DNA of 47,725 nt from positions 1-47,725 of the forward strand of contig NZ_JAIQXV010000027.1 of NCBI RefSeq assembly GCF_020166415.1, in the 5' to 3' direction. Each line of letters starts with the position of its first letter. Within the stretch, counting starts at the first letter, position 1. The notes beneath the pieces are model-generated. The model did not search any database and was not told the DNA's origin. It was given only the letters and a program-made list of their open reading frames with translations. The stretch comes from Deinococcus multiflagellatus (GTDB lineage: Bacteria > Deinococcota > Deinococci > Deinococcales > Deinococcaceae). Of the stretch, positions 36,487-44,336 are shown in pieces. A program made the position numbers and the translations under genes.

Positions 36487-36933
36487 ATGACGCAGACGTT
36501 TTCCCCCACCCGCACCGTTCCTGCCCTGCCCGGCACGTCGCTGCTCGGGCTGAAGGCGACCACCCTGCTCGACCTGGGCGACGCGGTTCACGCGGGCTTC
36601 AAGCCCACCACCCTGCAGCGCCTCGCGCAGCACATCGGCCTGTCCATCGGTGAAACACTGGCCCTGATCGGGCTCAGTGACAGCACGTACCACAGCTACC
36701 GCCGCAATGGACGGGCGCTGAGCCCGGACGTGAGCACGCACCTGTACCAACTGGCGCGCGTGACCGAAGCGGCTGAAGCGTACTTCGAGGACGCGCCGGC
36801 GGCCCACGCCTGGCTGCAGACCGCCCGACCCACGTTCGGCCACCGGACCCCCCTTCAGTTCGCCCTCCTGCCTGGAGGTGCCGAGTACGTGACGACCGTG
36901 CTGAGCAGACTTGAGCACGGAGTCTACACGTGA
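36487..36933 (+). CDS. Xre/MbcA/ParS-type antitoxin
   Basis: A 148-residue antitoxin of the DUF2384 family. An N-terminal Xre-like HTH (FKPTTLQRLAQHIGLSIGET, LIGLSDSTYHSYRRNGRALS) binds the operator, and the C-terminal part (VTEAAEAYFEDAPAAHAWLQ, HRTPLQFALLPGGAEYVTTV) wraps the toxin. SD GAAGG. Its stop overlaps the toxin ATG region by four bases (36930-36933), the standard antitoxin-first coupled arrangement. Probably represses its own promoter at the twin palindromes. Confidence 0.9.
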   Translation: MTQTFSPTRTVPALPGTSLLGLKATTLLDLGDAVHAGFKPTTLQRLAQHIGLSIGETLALIGLSDSTYHSYRRNGRALSPDVSTHLYQLARVTEAAEAYFEDAPAAHAWLQTARPTFGHRTPLQFALLPGGAEYVTTVLSRLEHGVYT

Positions 36934-37439
36934 GCCTGACCCTCCACCGCATCAGCAAACTCAAGTACGCCACCCTACAAACTCTCGACGCGCACGGCCT
37001 GGGCGCCGCGCAGTACGGCGGCCGCTGGAACAGCCCCGACCCCGCGCTGGAGCATGACCGGCGCATCATCTACGCCAGTGATACCCTCGCTCAGGCGACC
37101 CTGGAAGTCATCGTGCACGTGGACAGTCAGGTGCTGCACACCGTGGCCCATGGGCACGTCACCCTGGAGGTGGACCCAGCCGGCATTCTGGACCTCGCGC
37201 CCGGCGATCTACCCGCCACCTGGAATGCCCAACCGGAAACCCCGGCCACGCAGGTGATCGGGGACGAGTGGTATGACCTTCAGGCCTCACCAGTCCTGCG
37301 GATTCCGTCCGCAGTGCTGCCCCTCTCGGTTTTCGTGCCTGGCCAGGCCAATTACCTGATCAACGCGCGCCACCCGCAGGCGGCGGCCATGGTGCGCCTC
37401 CTGGGCGCTGTGCCCCTCACGTTTGACCCTCGGCTGTAA
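36930..37439 (+). CDS. RES-domain toxin
   Basis: A 169-residue RES toxin. These enzymes resemble ADP-ribosyltransferases and degrade NAD+. Visible family features: N-terminal LTLHRISKLKYA, the Arg in YGGRWNSPD, the Tyr-Ser-Glu block IIYASDTLAQATLEVIVHV and the late QANYLINARHPQAAAM. The core appears complete at the usual length. Followed by a strong terminator. Paired with the Xre antitoxin it would stabilise the replicon or act as a stress/phage-abortive module. Confidence 0.92.
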   Translation: MSLTLHRISKLKYATLQTLDAHGLGAAQYGGRWNSPDPALEHDRRIIYASDTLAQATLEVIVHVDSQVLHTVAHGHVTLEVDPAGILDLAPGDLPATWNAQPETPATQVIGDEWYDLQASPVLRIPSAVLPLSVFVPGQANYLINARHPQAAAMVRLLGAVPLTFDPRL

Positions 37440-37489
37440 CCGTCCTGTGCAGGGCGCTCCCGTCACCGCTCAGCCGCTCTGACACCATC

Positions 37490-37534
37490 GGCAGCAGGCG
37501 CGGGCCCCTCCTTGAGGGGCCCGCGCCTGCTGCC
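37490..37534. terminator. 20-bp perfect hairpin after the RES toxin
   Basis: Bases 37490-37509 and 37515-37534 are exact inverted copies (core GGCGCGGGCCCC), 5-base loop CCTTG. It is the longest perfect stem in the window; there is no T tract downstream. Confidence 0.8.
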
Positions 37535-37899
37535 TTCGGATTCGCCCCTTCCCGGTTGGGTGTGTTGAACCAGGAAGGGGAGGTTTGACTCGTCAAGTTC
37601 CGCCACGTTTCTTCCAACATTGAAGCAATGGCCCGCTGGGCTGAGGCGTCAGGCGCCCCGGTTCCAGACATGCTCCGCGCGGACACGGGTCAGCACCGAG
37701 ACTCACGCGGCCATCAGTCCGAAGCAGATTACGGCGGCATCGCACGCCGAACCCGTTAAGTGAAATGCGGCCCGTAAGCGTGAACCCATAGGCTTCTGGT
37801 CCAGCATCAGCGCCGGCGCCCGTGGTGACGGCCGCTTTCCGTTTCTCCCGCACCGCAGGTTGCCGTGTGGCTGCGGCGTTCGTCTCTGTAGCATAGGGG
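37535..37899. other. Gene-free stretch, possibly decayed DNA
   Basis: 365 bases without an intact gene. A minus-strand frame reads PEAYGFTLTGRISLNGFGV, which could be a remnant. TAGCAT at 37889-37894, five bases before the next ATG, may be a -10 box. Confidence 0.4.
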
Positions 37900-38343
37900 A
37901 TGCCGCCCCGGACCCTCTTCTTGCAGCCATCCCTTCGACAGTTCATTGACGAGCGGCGTCAAGCGGCCCTGAAAGAAGCCAATCAAGTCAAAGACCAAGA
38001 CCTGATGTACGGCGACCTCAACGAGATCGCCATGCAATTAGCGGCGAGACACCGCTTGGACACGCCACGTTTCGGAAAACCAAGTGTAGACGCGCCGAAA
38101 GCAGTCACGCTCTCTGCCGACGATGTGCAGCGGATGCCTGAGGCGTTTTCGCTGGCGCTCTGGCCAGGACGCGCCAGCTACCCAGGTGTGCGCGTCACTG
38201 TCCGGGTGCCTTTTGAAGGGCACCCTGAACTGTTCAAGTACCAGCCCAGCAGTTTCAATATGAGCCGGCATTGCAGTAGCAATGAGCCGGAGAATCGGGG
38301 GTTCACCCGCCCGTTCATGGGGACGTTGGCCAACGCGGGCTGA
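37900..38343 (+). CDS. Hypothetical protein, probably 3'-truncated
   Basis: 147 residues. The first 115 look well folded (LFLQPSLRQFIDERRQAALK, DLMYGDLNEIAMQLAARHRL, RVTVRVPFEGHPELFKYQPS). The end (MSRHCSSNEPENRGFTRPFM) changes character abruptly near 38262, as if a longer protein had been interrupted and a random tail added. I recall plasmid proteins with a similar VPF.G...L...PSTF block that run on further, but cannot name a family. A TAGCAT hexamer five bases before the ATG suggests a leaderless message. Confidence 0.55.
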   Translation: MPPRTLFLQPSLRQFIDERRQAALKEANQVKDQDLMYGDLNEIAMQLAARHRLDTPRFGKPSVDAPKAVTLSADDVQRMPEAFSLALWPGRASYPGVRVTVRVPFEGHPELFKYQPSSFNMSRHCSSNEPENRGFTRPFMGTLANAG

Positions 38344-38416
38344 CGACACAGCGGCGTGCGTGTGCGGCGGCTGTCTGCCTTCACCAGAGGGCCGCCACGG
38401 TCTCGTCGGAGGCAGC

Positions 38417-39022
38417 TCACAGCCAACGCGGCACCCGCGCGCGGTACGCGACATACGCCTCCCCATGCACGCCGTGCAGGTAGGCCTCCTCGAGCCGGAC
38501 CTGAACCTGCATCAGCACCTCCCCCGCCACCAGCAGCGTCAGGGTCACCGCCTGTGGCGCGGCCAAAAACAGACCCAGCAACATCAGGCGCATGGCCAGG
38601 AAGATCGGATTGCGCGAGCGGGCAAACACGCCGCTTTGCACCAAAGCGGTCCGCGCCCGCGCATCCAGTCCGATTCGCCAGGACGCGCCCATCTGGGCCT
38701 GGGCCACCAGGGTCAGCCCCAGGGCAGCGGCCATCAGGAGCCAGCCCCCACCCTGAAGCGCGGGGCTGACCAACCAGGGCAACGTCCCCACCAGCTCTGC
38801 CGCTTGAGGTACGGCGGCGAGTCCCCCCGTGGTCAGCAGGACAGCGGCCATCAGCAGGCGCATGGCCGCGCCCACATACCCCTGCGGACTGTCATCCTGG
38901 GGCAACACGTATGGATTGATCCCGGTGCGTCGCCAGACCAGCACTGAGCGCCAGACGAACGCGAGCAGCAGGTAAAGCAGGGTGAGGGCAAACAGCGCTG
39001 GATACAATACTTGAGATTCCAT
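38417..39022 (-). CDS. Isoprenylcysteine methyltransferase (ICMT)-like membrane protein
   Basis: A 201-residue integral membrane protein of the ICMT/phospholipid N-methyltransferase group. About five helices; the C-terminal SAM-binding region has LVQSGVFARSRNPIFLAMRLML and VRLEEAYLHGVHGEAYVAYR, the family's R-NP and E..L...G..Y pattern. ATG 39022 is chosen because a -35/-10 pair (39056-39051, 39033-39028) ends five bases before it; the longer frame would start inside that promoter. Small ICMT-like proteins often travel with heavy-metal resistance genes. The substrate is unknown. Confidence 0.82.
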   Translation of the reverse strand: MESQVLYPALFALTLLYLLLAFVWRSVLVWRRTGINPYVLPQDDSPQGYVGAAMRLLMAAVLLTTGGLAAVPQAAELVGTLPWLVSPALQGGGWLLMAAALGLTLVAQAQMGASWRIGLDARARTALVQSGVFARSRNPIFLAMRLMLLGLFLAAPQAVTLTLLVAGEVLMQVQVRLEEAYLHGVHGEAYVAYRARVPRWL

Positions 39023-39056
39023 ATCTGAGCATACATTCATATATAGAGCCAAGCAA
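39021..39056 (-). promoter_or_regulatory. Promoter with ArsR/SmtB-like operator over the -10
   Basis: On the minus strand TTGCTT (39056-39051), 17-base spacer, TATGCT (39033-39028). On the plus strand ATATCTGA (39021-39028) and TCATATAT (39037-39044) form an imperfect palindrome covering the -10, of the A/T-rich TGA..TCA kind used by metal-sensing ArsR/SmtB repressors. Confidence 0.6.
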
Positions 39057-39089
39057 GGGGCCCAGAGCGCGTCTCCCTGGGCCGGTCCT

Positions 39090-40274
39090 TTAAAACTTGA
39101 CGAAGAAGGCGGTGAAGTACATCAGGGCGACGCCGACGGTAAAGCCGCCCAGGGTGGACCAGCCCACCAGGGGCGCGCCCAAGGCCGCCGTGTTGCGCGC
39201 CACCAGGCGGCTGACTTCCCAGACCACCTGCACGATGGCGCCCACCCCCACCGCCAGGAACACGGTCGCCAGCACCGGATTGAAGGCGAAGCCGCCCAGC
39301 CAGGTGCCCAGGATGGCGGGTCCACCAGCGATCAGCGCCAGCAGGGCAAACTGAGTGAGCCTGGGCCTGTGGCGCACGACGGGGGCCACGATGCCCACCC
39401 CCTCCGTGATGTTGTGCAGGGTGAAGCCCAGAATCAGGAAGGTGCCCAGCGCCGCTTCGCCCAGCGCAAACGCCGCCCCAATCGCCAGGCCCTCGCCAAG
39501 GTTGTGCAGCCCGATCCCCGTGGCGATGCGGTAGGACAGGCCCAGCGGCGCGTCCTCGGGCTTGCGCTTGCCCCCCAGGGCCAGCAGGACCCCCAGGGTC
39601 AACAGGGCGATCAGCAGCACGGCTGGGGTGCCCTGCCAGAAGGCGGGCAGCGCGGCCGCGAACGCCTGCGCGTCCAGGTAGGTGCCCACCGCGAGGTAGA
39701 CGAGCAGGCCCACCGTCAGGGCCAGAATGAAGTTCATGGCCGGGGCACTCAGGCGGCGCATCCAGGGAAACCAGAGCATGCCCAGCAGCACCGGCACCAC
39801 GCCCACATACAACCCGACCAGGCCGAAGCGCACGAACAGATCGCGGCCCGGCTGCGGGGTCAGGGTGGCGACCGGAATCTCTGCTTCGAACACCGTGCCC
39901 AGTGAGGTCAGCAGCGCCACGTTGTGGGCCTCGCCCTCCACCCAGGGATAAGGAATCGTCAGCGTTGCGGTGCCCAGGCGGGGAATGGCCCCAGCGGGCC
40001 GGGCCGTGAACGACCAGAACGCGTCATCCACCATCACCTGCGGAATCGTGACGGCCTGCGGGCCGTCGTTGATCACCTGCACCTGAATGACGCCGCGCTC
40101 GGGGAGGGTCACGCGGCCCACCTTGACCTGCTCGACGGGCGGCCCCTGAAGCGTCTTGAGCCCGCCGCCGGTCGCCACCAGATACGCAAGCACCGCGCCC
40201 AGCAGCAACAGCGGCACCAGGGCCAGGCCCCAGAGACTGGCCCAGCGGCCGCCCCCCACGGCCGGCGCACTCAC
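39090..40274 (-). CDS. ZIP-family metal transporter with N-terminal extension
   Basis: A 394-residue membrane protein. The ZIP core (about 160-394) has the metal-site helices GIGLHNLGEGLAIGAAFALG and FTLHNITEGVGIVAP with HN.(G/T)EG motifs. The N-terminal 150 residues comprise one membrane helix (LALVPLLLLGAVLAYLVATG) and a beta-rich exported domain (VEQVKVGRVTLPERGVIQVQ, HNVALLTSLGTVFEAEIPVA) that normal ZIPs lack. GTG 40274 overlaps the stop of the multicopper oxidase (GTGA), so the two are coupled. Zn, Fe or Mn uptake or export cannot be decided from sequence; the DtxR-type regulator next door favours Mn/Fe. Confidence 0.85.
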   Translation of the reverse strand: MSAPAVGGGRWASLWGLALVPLLLLGAVLAYLVATGGGLKTLQGPPVEQVKVGRVTLPERGVIQVQVINDGPQAVTIPQVMVDDAFWSFTARPAGAIPRLGTATLTIPYPWVEGEAHNVALLTSLGTVFEAEIPVATLTPQPGRDLFVRFGLVGLYVGVVPVLLGMLWFPWMRRLSAPAMNFILALTVGLLVYLAVGTYLDAQAFAAALPAFWQGTPAVLLIALLTLGVLLALGGKRKPEDAPLGLSYRIATGIGLHNLGEGLAIGAAFALGEAALGTFLILGFTLHNITEGVGIVAPVVRHRPRLTQFALLALIAGGPAILGTWLGGFAFNPVLATVFLAVGVGAIVQVVWEVSRLVARNTAALGAPLVGWSTLGGFTVGVALMYFTAFFVKF

Positions 40275-41416
40275 GAGCGGCCCCCGGCAGCGCCTTGCCG
40301 ACTGCGCTGGTCCCACCCGGCATCCACGCCCGCCGCTTTCAACGCGGCGGGATAGGCATCTGGCTCCACCACCTGAAACGAGCCCATCCAGCCGAGTTCG
40401 GTGAACTCGCTGATGTGCGGGTGGAACATGAAATTGCCCGTGAATTTGTACTTGAATTCCAGGATCCCGCGCTGGCCCTGCGCCTGCATGATGGTGTCCA
40501 CGATGCGGCTGGTAGGTTCCAGGGTGGTGCCGGTGTCGTAATAGTTGAAAAAGTTCGCGTGCAGGTGGAACGAATTGATCAGATCAAACTCCAGGATGTT
40601 GATCAGGTAGATGCGAATGAGTTCCCCCTTCTGCACGGGAATGGGCCGGCGCGCGAACTCGAAGCCCACCGTGTTCACCGCGTAGATCTCATTGGCCCCG
40701 TCAAAGTTGGTGTCGAAGGCGTTTTGCACCATCACGAACTCGCGCGCGGGTGGCCGCCCCTCCTTGGGGTCCACGATGAACGCGCCGTACATGCCCTTGT
40801 GAATGTGCCGCTTTAGACTGGTGGCGTGGCAGTGGTACAGGTGGCAGCCGAAGGGCTCGGCGTCGAACTCGTACACGAAGCGCCCGCCCGGCTGGATTTC
40901 ACCGGGCCCGGCGCCCGGCACCCCGTCCATTTCGGCCGAATGCACGCCGTGAAAGTGGATGGTGTGCGCGTGAATGGTCGCGTTGATGAACGTGATGCGC
41001 AGCCGGTCGCCTTCCGTGCAGCGCAGGGTCGGCCCCGGCACGCGGCCGTTGTAGGTCCAGGCGGGGAAGAAGATGCCGGGGGCAATCTCAATCTCCTTGT
41101 CCTGCGCGATCATGGTGTACTCGCGCAGGGTCTGGCCGTTCGGGAGGGTGCTGACCTTGCCCCAGTCCCAGTCGGTGAGCATCGCCATGGGGTCAAAGCC
41201 GTTGCGCTTGTGGTTCACGGCGCCCACCATCAGGTTGTTGCCGTGCCCAGCGTGGGCCGTGGTGGAGGGTACTGGGCTGACTGGGGCTGTTCCCGTGTGC
41301 CCGGCAGGGTGGGTCCCACCCTGCCCCAGTGCCGCGCTGCCTGCCAGCGCCGCAGCGCCGCCTGCCCCCACGCGCAGCACGTCACGCCGGGACAGCAGGG
41401 ACCGCCACCAGCTCAC
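40271..41416 (-). CDS. Two-domain multicopper oxidase, Tat-exported
   Basis: A 381-residue oxidase. Twin-arginine-like leader (SRRDVLRVGAGGAAALAGSA), a His-containing region, then cupredoxin domain 1 (YNGRVPGPTLRCTEGDRLRI, HAHTIHFHGVH) with type-1/trinuclear ligands HLYHCHATSLKRHIHKGMYG. Domain 2 has SFHLHANFFNYYDTG and MFHPHISEFTELGWMG; the HCH Cys is replaced by Pro, so only one type-1 copper site remains, as in two-domain oxidases and nitrite-reductase relatives. GTG start. A TAAAAT -10 box overlaps the TTATGTTCAACATAA operator. Confidence 0.9.
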   Translation of the reverse strand: MSWWRSLLSRRDVLRVGAGGAAALAGSAALGQGGTHPAGHTGTAPVSPVPSTTAHAGHGNNLMVGAVNHKRNGFDPMAMLTDWDWGKVSTLPNGQTLREYTMIAQDKEIEIAPGIFFPAWTYNGRVPGPTLRCTEGDRLRITFINATIHAHTIHFHGVHSAEMDGVPGAGPGEIQPGGRFVYEFDAEPFGCHLYHCHATSLKRHIHKGMYGAFIVDPKEGRPPAREFVMVQNAFDTNFDGANEIYAVNTVGFEFARRPIPVQKGELIRIYLINILEFDLINSFHLHANFFNYYDTGTTLEPTSRIVDTIMQAQGQRGILEFKYKFTGNFMFHPHISEFTELGWMGSFQVVEPDAYPAALKAAGVDAGWDQRSRQGAAGGRS

Positions 41417-41450
41417 CGCGTCACCGCTGGATGACCGACCAATCTGAATT

Positions 41451-41465
41451 TTATGTTCAACATAA
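41451..41465. promoter_or_regulatory. Palindrome TTATGTTCAACATAA, likely MntR/DtxR site
   Basis: A perfect 7-1-7 palindrome overlapping the minus-strand -10 (TAAAAT, 41453-41448) of the oxidase-ZIP operon. Its position predicts repression by the divergently encoded DtxR-family protein. Confidence 0.7.
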
Positions 41466-41472
41466 TTGAGTA

Positions 41473-41486
41473 TTAGTCTTGCCTAA
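41473..41486. promoter_or_regulatory. DtxR-box-like TTAGTCTTGCCTAA
   Basis: Nearly palindromic; on the minus strand it reads TTAGGCAAGACTAA, close to the DtxR/IdeR iron-box half-site pattern TTAGGC..GCCTAA. It lies upstream of a CATACT -10 (41505-41510) that ends six bases before the dtxR ATG, fitting autoregulation. Confidence 0.65.
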
Positions 41487-41516
41487 AATATTGTCAAGGC
41501 GTGCCATACTTTTCGC

Positions 41517-42182
41517 ATGCCCGGGCACACCTTCTCCCCGTCCGTGGAGGACTATCTCAAACAGATGTACCTGCTCGGGCAGGGCGGGCGCGTCTCCACC
41601 CAGGCCCTGGCCGACGCGCACGGCGTCAACCCGGCCAGCGTGACCGCCATGCTGCGCCGCCTCACCGAGCGGGGCCTGGTCCGGCACGTGCCCTACCGCG
41701 GCGCGCACCTCACGCCCGCAGGCGTGCGCGCCGCCCTGAACGTGTTGCGGCGCCACACCCTGCTGGAACTGTACCTGCATGAAGCCCTGGGCTACCCCAT
41801 GAGCGACGTGCATGAGGAGGCCGAGCGCCTGGAGCACGTGATGAGTGAGGGGCTTGAAGCGCGGGTGACCGCGTGGCTGGGCCATCCCGTCATTGATCCG
41901 CACGGTGACGCCATCCCGGGCAGTGACGGCCACCCAGCGACCGGGTCTGGACTTCGCCTCACGGACGTGCCCCTGGCCACCCTGGCCCGCATCATTCAGC
42001 TTCCCCATCAGCCTCAGGCGGCGCAGGCCCTTCAAGTCCACGCCCTGAGGCCAGGCGTCAGGGTCACGGTGCGGGCACGCTGTCCAGGCCTGGGCACCCT
42101 GACCGTTCAGGCAGAGGGCGCAGGCCAGCCCGTGGTCCTGGCTGAAACCGTGGCCCGCCGCATTGGTGTCACCCTGACATAA
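41517..42182 (+). CDS. DtxR/MntR-family metal-dependent repressor
   Basis: A 221-residue regulator. N-terminal winged helix: FSPSVEDYLKQMYLLGQGG, VSTQALADAHGVNPASVTAM, LRRLTERGLVRHVPYRGAHL. The metal/dimer domain has RRHTLLELYLHEALGYPM and DVHEEAERLEHVMSEGLEAR with E/H ligands in the usual places. A C-terminal FeoA-like SH3 domain follows (PGVRVTVRARCPGLGTLTV). Probably leaderless (CATACT then six bases). Likely controls the divergent oxidase-ZIP operon in response to Mn or Fe. Confidence 0.9.
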   Translation: MPGHTFSPSVEDYLKQMYLLGQGGRVSTQALADAHGVNPASVTAMLRRLTERGLVRHVPYRGAHLTPAGVRAALNVLRRHTLLELYLHEALGYPMSDVHEEAERLEHVMSEGLEARVTAWLGHPVIDPHGDAIPGSDGHPATGSGLRLTDVPLATLARIIQLPHQPQAAQALQVHALRPGVRVTVRARCPGLGTLTVQAEGAGQPVVLAETVARRIGVTLT

Positions 42183-42213
42183 CGGCTGAGAAGCAGCGTG
42201 CCCGCACCACGAA

Positions 42214-42243
42214 GCACCGGACGGTTTCCTGGCCGTCCGGTGC
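42214..42243. terminator. Hairpin after the DtxR-family gene
   Basis: GCACCGGACGG (42214-42224) and CCGTCCGGTGC (42233-42243), perfect 11-bp stem, 8-base loop. Confidence 0.7.
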
Positions 42244-42296
42244 CCGCGACGCGTGACTGGCCTTTCAGGCGGGGAGGGCCTCACAGCGAACCAGTT

Positions 42297-43971
42297 GATT
42301 CTGTCGGCTTATTGGGGTTTCAGAGCCGCAAAGCGTGATATGCGAGTGCCCTGCCGGGGGACATGCTCAAGCCAGGCTGCGACACGCATGAGGTTGATTG
42401 CCGCCGCAGTCGCCACATGTTGCACATGGGTTTTCGCTTGTCCCCGATACCTTGACCGGCGCAAACCCATGGTCCGCACGCCCAATGAGTGTGTCCCCTC
42501 AATGCCGGCACGGCGTGTATAGACCTTGCCCCACTGGACGCTGGTCTCCAATGCCCGGCCTTCCTGAATCGCCTCATGCTGCGCCTGCCCCCGTAACGAC
42601 AGTTTCCGCCCAGCCGATTTCACTCTGGTGCAGCGCGCTTTGACCGGACACTTCTGACAGTCCCGTTCTCGAAATCGCACTTCAATCAGGTCATACCCGC
42701 GCTTTTCCCGCAGGTTTTTCCAATAGTACGAGGTGTGTCCCTGTGGACACACGGCCTGCTCCTTGGCCCAGTCAATCTGAAACGCCGTCACATCGTAGCC
42801 TCCTGACCGTGCCTGCCAGCTGGCGTTCTGCCGTGCTGGCCCAATCACCCGGACCCCATGGTGCTCTTTCGCCCGAACCACCAGATCGCCACTGATGTAG
42901 CCGCCATCCAGCAAATGTTCCTCTGGGAGCAGCTGGCGTTCTGCCAATGACTGATGGATGTCGTCGATCACCTGATAGTCCGTGAGGGCGGCTTCCGTGG
43001 TGCGCACAGCAGTCATGACATGAGGCGTGTCCTCCTCGCAGCTTTCGGTGAAATGCACCTTATAGCCCGACCACTTGAGGCCCCCTCTCGCCCCGTACCC
43101 CGCTTCCGGGTCATAGGGTGAGTTGAACCGCTCACGCGCATTGGTCACCATCCCGTCCTGCCACCGCACGTCTCCGTCCACCTGCGTGAACTGCAGGGCC
43201 CACATCCGCCGTAAGGTCTGCACGGCTGGCAAGTCGCCGAGCTGCACGTGGGCTGTGCCGTCGATCTGAGTCAGGAGTGCACAGCCATCCTGGCCAATTT
43301 GACAGGCATACGCGTGGCCCTCTTCCTGGCCTTTCGGCAGCCGTGCACTCTCCAGCCGTTCGCCGTACCTTGAAAACCACTCCGGTGGGCACCAGGCCAA
43401 CCACGTTGGTTGGATGGTCGCAATCGCGTTTAGCGCAGCCCTCAACGTTTCCCCCACCGATTCCAGGCGAGTCAGGGACCGGACGCGGGCCAGGACATGG
43501 GTTGAGTCTGTCCGTTGCCGGCCACGCCTCTTGATCAGACCCCGGTCTCGAAACTTGCTCAGGAGACCATCCAGCAACTGCCCTTCAGCGCTTCCGGCAA
43601 TGAGCCTGGACCGAAACTCGCTCAGCACGCTGAAGTGAAAGCCAGGATCGTCCAGGGGCAGGCCCAGGAGATACTTCAGGTCGATGCGAGCCCGCACCTG
43701 ATCGGCAGCCTGCCGGTCGGTCACACCTTCCAGAAATTGCACCACAGTGATGAGGGCCAGGCGCCACGGCGGCAACGCGGGCCGACCCCGTCTCGAAAAC
43801 AAGTCCTGGAAGGCACCATCATCGAAGAGTTCGCCAAACTCGTCTCGAAGGCTGAGATACAGGTTGCCCTGAGGAAAGGCCATGTGGGCGATGCGTGCCG
43901 TGTCTTCGGGAAGGGAGAGGGAATTGGTTGGACGCAGCATGATTGAGTGTGCCCCACCATCTGTCAGACTC
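42297..43971. mobile_element. IS1182-family insertion sequence
   Basis: The transposase is flanked by a possible imperfect terminal repeat: GATTCTGTCGG (42297-42307) and, inverted, GAGTCTGACAG (43971-43961), 8 of 11 identical. About 1.67 kb, the normal size for the family. No target duplication is evident. The ends are approximate. Confidence 0.65.
42309..43940 (-). CDS. IS1182-family transposase
   Basis: A 543-residue DDE transposase that looks intact. N-terminal DUF772 helical domain (RRGRPALPPWRLALITVVQF, LKYLLGLPLDDPGFHFSVLS), DDE domain with the first Asp in GRQRTDSTHVLA, the second around LLDGGYISGD and the final Glu in RRAGIEGTHSLGVR. A Cys cluster (RDCQKCPVKARC) precedes the last motif, as usual in this family. 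Start ATG 43940 (MLRPTNSLSLPEDTARIAHM) matches the family; the open frame extends to 44105, beyond the probable IS end into the arsR region. Confidence 0.92.
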   Translation of the reverse strand: MLRPTNSLSLPEDTARIAHMAFPQGNLYLSLRDEFGELFDDGAFQDLFSRRGRPALPPWRLALITVVQFLEGVTDRQAADQVRARIDLKYLLGLPLDDPGFHFSVLSEFRSRLIAGSAEGQLLDGLLSKFRDRGLIKRRGRQRTDSTHVLARVRSLTRLESVGETLRAALNAIATIQPTWLAWCPPEWFSRYGERLESARLPKGQEEGHAYACQIGQDGCALLTQIDGTAHVQLGDLPAVQTLRRMWALQFTQVDGDVRWQDGMVTNARERFNSPYDPEAGYGARGGLKWSGYKVHFTESCEEDTPHVMTAVRTTEAALTDYQVIDDIHQSLAERQLLPEEHLLDGGYISGDLVVRAKEHHGVRVIGPARQNASWQARSGGYDVTAFQIDWAKEQAVCPQGHTSYYWKNLREKRGYDLIEVRFRERDCQKCPVKARCTRVKSAGRKLSLRGQAQHEAIQEGRALETSVQWGKVYTRRAGIEGTHSLGVRTMGLRRSRYRGQAKTHVQHVATAAAINLMRVAAWLEHVPRQGTRISRFAALKPQ

Positions 43972-44006
43972 ACACCCAACGGCACATCACTGAATAGAAT
44001 AGATGG

Positions 44007-44327
44007 GTGACCACTCTGACTGCGCCTCCGGTGCTTGACCAGCTTAAGGCGCTTGCACAAGACACCCGATACGACCTGGTGCGTCATCTGGCTCAGGGCG
44101 AACACTGTGTTTGCGACCTCGAAGCCCTGCTGGGCTTACCTCAATCCAAAGTCTCTTACCACCTGGGCATCCTCAAAGAAGCGGGCCTCGTGACGGCAGA
44201 ACAGCGCGGAAAGAATACGTACTACACGCTGCGCCGCGAACCCCTGTTCCGCATTGGTGGTCACCTGCTCGTGGATCTCTTCCCAGATCACGTCGGCTTG
44301 ACACATCAACCGAAATCGGTGTGTTAA
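44007..44327 (+). CDS. arsR: ArsR-family arsenic repressor
   Basis: A 106-residue ArsR/SmtB winged helix: LDQLKALAQDTRYDLVRHLA, the metalloid motif CVCDLEALLG (C-x-C with a third Cys not needed in this class), and the recognition helix LPQSKVSYHLGILKEAG. GTG start six bases after TAGAAT (43995-44000), so probably leaderless. No good -35 box is found 17 bases upstream; that position is at the edge of the IS element, whose insertion may have changed the promoter. Heads the arsenic operon; each next gene follows within about 10 bases. Confidence 0.92.
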   Translation: MTTLTAPPVLDQLKALAQDTRYDLVRHLAQGEHCVCDLEALLGLPQSKVSYHLGILKEAGLVTAEQRGKNTYYTLRREPLFRIGGHLLVDLFPDHVGLTHQPKSVC

Positions 44328-44336
44328 CGTGGCCGG

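Noticed and set aside
43941..44105. N-terminal extension of the transposase
   Set aside because: It runs beyond the probable IS end and overlaps arsR in antisense; family transposases start at the MLRP position.
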